Positions 58,676 to 64,000 of a stretch of 64,000 bases of DNA are shown here, piece after piece. Within the stretch, counting starts at the first letter, position 1. Each line of letters begins with the position of its first letter. The DNA is from Mesostigma viride (Eukaryota; Streptophyta; Mesostigmatophyceae; Mesostigmatales; Mesostigmataceae). The DNA lies in the NCBI GenBank assembly GCA_009746045.1, contig RPFO01000026.1, forward strand, positions 163,501-227,500, in the 5' to 3' direction. A model generated the notes under the pieces. The model did not search any database. It saw nothing but the letters and a program-made list of their open reading frames with translations, and was not told the DNA's origin. Made by a program: the position numbers and the translations under genes.

Positions 58676-61533
58676 CCCCTAAACCGTCCTCGTGCCGATT
58701 TTCGACTGCGAGTTTTTCTCATGCCTCACATTCGGCATGAGTTTGTGCGCCCTGTAGGGATTTGGCGGGAAGGTTTTGGCGGGAACCAACTAGACCACCG
58801 AAAAGATCTAGATTCACTCTATCCGTAGGACACTTGTCTGACCGTATTTGACCACCGTATCAGGGTGGAAACCCTGGTCAAAGTCAACAGGGTACCCTGG
58901 TGCATGCAGGTTTGGGCGGTAAAAAAAATTGACAAAAACGTACGAAAACGAAGGATGCGAAAAAAGGGGGAGCGCGGACGTAGACATGGCGGACGAAATG
59001 CAGGCAGATATACGGACTTTCAAGGTAAAGAAGGGCATTTTCATGGCAGTGCCTGTGGAAAAGTTCGGACTAGACTAAGCGATAGAGCAGTATGGGGAAA
59101 AACACAGCGAGGTACGTTTGCCGGGCAAGGTAGTGACAGTGAACAGTTCCGGAGATGGTGCACGGTGCTATTTCCCGGACGACAAGCTCACGTACCCATT
59201 CACCCGTGAGCAGATTTTCATATATTCGTGCAGCTCAGATGAGTACGAAGCTCTAGTGAAAGAATGCGCAGCCAGGAAGGTCCCAACGGCAGGTAGCAGT
59301 GACGATGATAGCGAGCAGGGCCAGGATAGCGATTCTGACGCCGGCGAGGACGACGACGACAAATCCGAGGATATCGAGCTGCCCACACCGGTCAAGCGAC
59401 GCGAGCCGGGGAAGCGCGCTGTCGGCAACCCGAAGAAGAACCCAGCCATCAGCCACGCCCCGAAAAGGCGCCGTCAGACCAAGGCGGCGGCCAGCGAGAG
59501 CGTTGTCTCGGACGCTTCCGATGACGACTTTGTTTACCAGAAGGGTGCGGAGGGTCCGGTGCCGAGCGGTGAGGCTGAGCTCGATGATTCGCTTTTTCCT
59601 AACGACACGCCTGCCACTGAGGAGCCAGCCGAGACTGTCTGGAAATCTGGTTTCGGCAAGCCAGGTGTGTTTCCTTTTCCCGATACTCCGGTGCTGTCGC
59701 CGATGACGGGTACCGCCTGCTATCAAAACCTTTCCCCTGTCCAGCTCAAGTTTGGGCCCCTCGGGCTGTTCTCCCTTTTCTGGTCCCAACGTGATGTCGT
59801 GGCCAAGATTGTCAAGGAGACCAACGACTATGCTGAGCTCAAGGGGGCGGGCAAGCCAGGTGGGCGTGAGTGGCACCCCTTAACAATGCATGAGATGGGC
59901 AAATGTCTGGGTGGAGCAGGTGCTGTGCCAACTGTGCTGCGCGCAAGGCAGGAAGCACAAGACCTCGGTCATGTGCGAGCACTGTGACATGGCGTTCTGC
60001 AGCAACAGCGAGCGGAACTGCTTCGGCCTCTTCCACTCCGGGCAGGTGGAGGGGCTGGACTTCAACGTGACGAAGCAGCGGGTATGGCAGCGCCTCTCCC
60101 AGCGTGGCGAATGCGCCAAGAATTTCAAGGGCGCCACTACCACGAGGGGGGCAGCAGCCACCACCCGGAAGCTCAAGGGGGTGGCGCGGCGCCGCCATCT
60201 CAGGGCGGAGCATGTCCGCCTGGGATATAGTCCTACGGAGGCTGACTAAGAATGCTAGCATTTGTTGCCTACGTGGCATGGCATTTGGCCTTTCCTGCCC
60301 GCGCTCATGCGCGCCGTGTATCACCATGGGCCGGCATGGTTTGAAGTGTGTGTTATTGTTTCATGGTCCCACCTGTGCATGTGTTATTTGGTTTCATGTT
60401 GTTAGCCTGCATGGGTTATTGTTTCATGGTCATGTCTTATTAGCTTTCATGTTTATGCATAACTTGTGCAGTTTGAAAACCTGCTCCGTGATGGTCACAG
60501 TGCCACCTATTTCTAGTTGGCAATTTTCAGTGTTACTGCATGCATGGTCCCTTGGTCACTAATTTATCTAGGAGTGCTGGGATGTTTTGACTTTGTATGC
60601 AAGGTCCATCATGCATGTAAAAATAAGTACCACAGTATCAGCGGGTCTGCAAGCATTTACGCTTATTGTGGCATATATTTGTGCCACATAGGCTGGAATA
60701 AACATAATCATGCATGTTTCATGCTTACCTATCATTTCCATGTTCAAAACTGCACTAGGATGTTTATTCTAGCCCCACCAAAACTGGTGACTCAAAATAG
60801 TCACCAGCTATTTTTAGCATTATCTTGTGGGTCCCTGGGTGAAACAAGACATGTAAGTGTTTGGATGTAGTGCTTCGGTACAGTTGCAGTCCCCCCTGAA
60901 ATACTAGGGTGAAATCCAAGGTATACGTGCTCCATCATGCATGATAAGGATGTGAACCCCGTACTCGCGGCCCGCGCGTAGTCGTCTCCAATCATATCCG
61001 GCAGGGACCTGCAGTGGTTATGGCAGGTATTGGTGGCACACAGGTTGGAATAAGTGTTAGCATGCATGTTTGCCCATACTCCATGCTTACCTATCGTTTC
61101 CATGTTCAAAACTGCACTAGGATGCCTATTTTAGCCCCCAAAAACTCGCGACTCAAAATAGTCACCAGTTATTTTTAGCACCAGCTGATGGGTCCCTGGG
61201 GGAGTTACAATTTTTAGTGTTTGTATCCCATCCTAACTAAAAAATCTATCTACAAAACCAACCCCAGGGTCAACTCATCGAGGAAAGGGGTCTATCATCC
61301 ATTATAAGGGTGTCACCGCGCGCACTCACCGTACCCCCCTGAGGGGGGGGCTATTTATAGAGCAGGGGGGGCTAGCACTGGGACCACCCACTATACCCCC
61401 AGGTGGGCCCTAATATGGTTATGCTTGGTTCCTAGTATGGTCTAGAAAAAATAATTAGGCTGAATGGGGGCACCTGTGGCATACTGTGCAACTCGTGACT
61501 CATTTTAGTCACGAGTCAAAGACGGTTGAGGGG
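58676..61533 (+). mobile_element. piggyBac-type DNA transposon derivative (2858 bp) nested in Gypsy pol
   Basis: Termini are CCCCTAAACCGTC at the left and CCCCTCAACCGTC (complement) at the right, flanked by TTAA at 58672-58675 and 61534-61537. It contains a shortened transposase gene (58986-60249). The 3' half has two diverged direct repeats of ~180 bp (about 60660-60840 and 61020-61200). Reading the Gypsy minus strand across one TTAA joins protease to RT in one frame, proving the insertion borders. Confidence 0.9.
58986..60249 (+). pseudogene. piggyBac transposase with internal deletion
   Basis: A possible first exon opens at 58986 (MADEMQADIRTF). The main frame from about 59080 has TVNSSGDGARCYFPDDKLTY, an Asp/Glu/Ser-rich acidic region, Lys/Arg-rich NLS-like GRAVGNP/APKRRRQTK stretches, and the N-terminal DDE_Tnp_1_7 signature GLFSLFWSQRDVVAKIVKET and EWHPLTMHEMGKCLG. 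At about 59905 the frame changes. The sequence then jumps to the C-terminal Cys-rich domain (CQLCCAQGRKHKTSVMCEHC, FCSNSERNCFGLFHSGQV) and ends at 60249. The catalytic Asp triad region between them is missing, so it cannot catalyse transposition. Alternatively an intron lies at the junction, but the core would still be absent. Confidence 0.8.
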
Positions 61534-61537
61534 TTAA

Positions 61538-61900
61538 TAGTAATCTTATTATCCTGGTGCCAATCTAATCCTAGTAATACATCAGCGGTAGTGATAGGGC
61601 CTATAGTGGCCGTCAGGTTGACAGTACGTCCTTGTATGACCAGGGGAAGGGACACCGTACCCGAGGAATGACTGGTGCGACCATCAGCATAATGAACAGT
61701 GACAGGTTTAAGGTATGAGGGGTAGGGACTAGTCCTAAACGCCTGACTAGGGCCTCGCTCACAAAGGAGCTAGCCGCACCGCTATCTACCAACACAGAGA
61801 CATTCAAGAGTTCATCAGCATGCAAGAAAGGGTCTACAACAGTATGGGGAACGGTTAAACCACCATTCAAGAACATAAGAGGACGCACACGTAGTGGTAG
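61538..61900 (-). pseudogene. Gypsy aspartic protease
   Basis: LNVSVLVDSGAASSFVSEAL carries the DSGA active site of retropepsins; VRRLGLVPTPHTLNL follows. A one-base deletion near 61718 shifts the frame, after which ADGRTSHSSG and ADVLLGLDWHQ (the typical flap-to-C-terminal motifs) follow in another frame up to the piggyBac insertion. Confidence 0.8.
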
Positions 61901-62001
61901 GGAAGATTCAGCTCCTACAGAGGTTATAAAAACAGGCAGGCAAAAATTTTTATCTGGGGTACTATCTAAGGACCTGTCCAGGTTACCCCCGGCTGACAGG
62001 C

Positions 62002-63202
62002 CTACTGTTCCCCCTCCCCCCCCAACTCCATAGGAACTAACCCCGAAGAAGACCCTGGCGAAAAAGCCACTGCTGGAGGGTCACGAGGGAGCGAAGAGGG
62101 TGCGGGAGCCTGATTATCATAGGGGAACCCTGGGGGCCCTGCCTGCACAGCATTCAGCCTACTAGGGGTAGCTGAGGGAATGCGTCCTGAAGTAGGACGA
62201 ATAGGAGCACGCTGAGGGGTACGAGGAGGGCGTGCGTCGGGATGAGGGGGAGCACCCGAAAGGAACTTGGGGCACTCACGTTTAAGATTACCTACTTCCT
62301 TACAATGATAGCATGTGATATGAGAGACGTCAAGAGCTGAAAGATCAGCAACGCAGATATCTAATTCTTCTACGTAGGAGTTCTCCTCCTCAGGGGTAAG
62401 GATAATATTATTAATACGGGAACGGGTAGGGAGAGAAGGAGTGGTGAAGAAATCTGCTACTCGCAAGAGATGCTGGCGCACATGCTTGAGGGGCAGATCA
62501 GTAAAACGGTAGGCAGAGAACTGGCGCTTGACTTCACGTAATAAAGGTCTACTGAGGCCTTGGAGGAAGCGAGCACGTACTTCTGCACCCGACAAATCCC
62601 TAATTCGTACCATCTGAGCATCAAACTCTTTCATATACTCCTTAAATGATTTAGTACCCTGCTGCAAGGTACCAAAGGCTAATCTATCCTGCCAATCTGA
62701 ATCAGGAGGGACTAAATGGTTCTCTAAATGCTTAAACAATTCTGCTACAGAGTTAGGGTAGGCATGAGAGGCCAAAGACTCACACTGAATGAGGTTAGCA
62801 AGCTCAGGAGTAATGCAGGTTGTAAGATAGTGAGGAACTAATACAGCATTAGAGAGACGCCATCTATTATGATTCTGCCACGACTCTGTGTTCTGGGTAA
62901 GCAACATAATAAAGGTGAAAAACTGTTGAGGGGTAGACTTGACATCCAGCTTGGGAAGGTTAGCAAAGAGGGGAAGAGCAGGGGGCTTAGGGGGATTAGA
63001 AGAGTCAGTTTTTCCCATAAATAGGGCCACTATCTTCCACTGCTACATAAGCGGGATAGAAGGAAGGAAGAGGAAAAGTCTTGGGTAGGGGTCTAGAAGG
63101 GGCCACCGTTTCAGGCTGGTGCCCGTAGGAGAAGGGTACAGTATATTGCTCACGAAGAGAGGAGTAGGCAAAATGATCATAATATCTGTCATCTAGAGGC
63201 AT
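62002..63202 (-). pseudogene. Gypsy gag (capsid and zinc knuckle)
   Basis: 63202-63005 (MPLDDRYYDHFAYSSLREQY) is followed, after a one-base frame change, by 63030-62002. That frame has KLDVKSTPQQFFTFIMLLTQ, DWQDRLAFGTLQQGTKSFKE, MKEFDAQMVRIRDLSGAEVR and RFLQGLSRPLLREV, typical of retrotrans_gag. The knuckle reads CYHCKEVGNLKREC, with Asn where the CCHC His should be. The Pro-rich C-terminus ends MELGGEGEQ. Upstream coding continues beyond 63202, split by the 63230-63862 element, to the window end. Confidence 0.85.
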
Positions 63203-63229
63203 GGTGCTGAAATCACTATTAACTTCTAA

Positions 63230-63862
63230 CCCTTGGATGGTACTAGTACCTATTTCTAGTTACCAGTTTTACTCGTAACTACAAATAGTGACCAGTTTTA
63301 GAACCGAGCTGGCGCGAATGCCAGTAGATATTTCCGTGATATTTTTAGGTCTGCTGCTAGAGCTAGATGTGTAGTACACCCTGATACCGGACATCACTAT
63401 GTTCAGACCAAGTTTGCAGGGACTAATTAACGGTTACAGTACAGGGGGGTACCCTGGTGCACAGCTGCCACTCATTTTTAGCTTGTCATCTTCCAGTTAT
63501 TTTTAGATAGTACAGCTGGGTCCCTGGGACAACCAGTGATGTGAGTGTTCAGAAGCCATGCATGGCTACCAATTTAACTGCCTTTCCAAGGCCAGGTCCA
63601 ATAAAGTTGTTTAAACCACATAAAATGCATTTTAGGTGTATCATGTCTCGCACCCAGCGGATCCCCCTGGGGGGGGTCCTTAAAATGTACCCATAGGACA
63701 TTGCAACATGACCACCAACATGACCCCCAAGTAACTCAATATATGTGTGTGCTTTGGTCCCAATATGGATAGTAAAATTGTTATTAGGTTGGTTTGTGGA
63801 CTTTATAGTGCAAAGTGCAACTGGTAACTACTTTTAGGAACGAGTTAGACACCATCCAAGGG
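63230..63862. mobile_element. 633-bp TIR element with CTAA duplication inside gag
   Basis: Ends are CCCTTGGATGG and its complement, flanked by CTAA (63226-63229 and 63863-63866). Internal sequence (gggtccctgggac, ggtaccctggtgca) resembles the subterminal DNA of the 58676-61533 piggyBac derivative, so it is probably a related MITE. Excising it with one CTAA leaves an open gag frame across the junction. Confidence 0.8.
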
Positions 63863-63866
63863 CTAA

Positions 63867-64000
63867 TTCAGCCACACGGGTAGGGACCTGGGCTGCCTCA
63901 TAGGCCGTCTCAGGGTAGGACCAGGAAGCAGGTGGGTAAAAGGGAACTGCACTAGGGCGCCCAGAAGGGCCGACAGGGGCAGAGGCACGACCCGTGTTAA
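63867..64000 (-). pseudogene. Gypsy gag, upstream part (runs off the window)
   Basis: The minus-strand frame with GRPSAVPFYPPASWSYPETA and AYEAAQVPTRVAEL is open to the window edge. It joins the gag frame at 63202-63225 once the TIR element is removed. Confidence 0.65.

Larger units (their letters stand above)
51160..64000 (-). mobile_element. Gypsy/chromovirus LTR retrotransposon (minus), degenerate, continues past window end
   Basis: Minus-strand order: gag (64000-62002), protease (61888-61538), RT/RNase H (58661-56644), integrase plus chromodomain (56640-55007), then an extra ORF (54930-52010). A purine-rich tract (minus: tttgtggggggggagg, 51656-51641) directly precedes TGTTACGTCGCGTAACA at 51640, the likely start of the 3' LTR. 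The outer LTR end could not be fixed because the 5' LTR lies outside the window; 51160 is a nominal limit. TIR elements are nested at 54011-54598, 58676-61533 and 63230-63862. Confidence 0.75.

Overview
The window looks like nuclear DNA of a green alga (chlorophyte). Host genes carry GT-AG introns. A peroxiredoxin has what looks like a thylakoid Tat-type leader. A secreted protein ends in a plant-type root-cap domain. A short plant/algal telomere-type repeat (TTTAGGG) is present, and retrotransposon density is very high. Nothing is organised like a bacterial operon. Species cannot be fixed from the sequence alone.

Four host genes are supported by splice-consistent exons: (1) the 3' end of a site-2 protease-like M50 metalloprotease gene (+, 739-2192); (2) a PrxQ/BCP-type peroxiredoxin (-, 17762-15002, four exons); (3) the H/ACA snoRNP protein NHP2 (+, 18738-21097, four exons), whose last intron holds large CCCA and CCCT arrays; (4) a secreted mosaic protein of about 2413 residues (-, 46293-32936, four exons) that joins a subtilase-like domain, LRR segments, two PPC-like domains, a HYR domain and a root-cap domain. 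One intron of gene 4 contains a 3.56 kb, 22-bp minisatellite.

Most of the rest is nested mobile DNA. From 2.5 to 14.3 kb and 21.9 to 32.6 kb lie two related non-LTR retrotransposon families. 'LINE A' has an AT-rich TTTAA-type tail. 'LINE B' has an (ACTT)n tail and 10-14 bp target duplications. With them is an ORF1-only, HAL1-like retroposon. Two 1699-bp TTAA-flanked elements sit at the same site of two ORF1-retroposon copies but in opposite orientations. From 47.8 to 50.0 kb is a third LINE (zf-RVT type, CAA tail), then a (CAA)304 tract. From about 51.6 kb to the window end is a degenerate minus-strand Gypsy/chromovirus with a long extra ORF after integrase. Three TIR elements interrupt it, one of them a TTAA-flanked piggyBac derivative that has lost the transposase catalytic core.

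Family names A, B and E and 'HAL1-like' are working labels for this report. Exon joins were derived by eye from splice consensus, phase and homology; no alignment or search was run.
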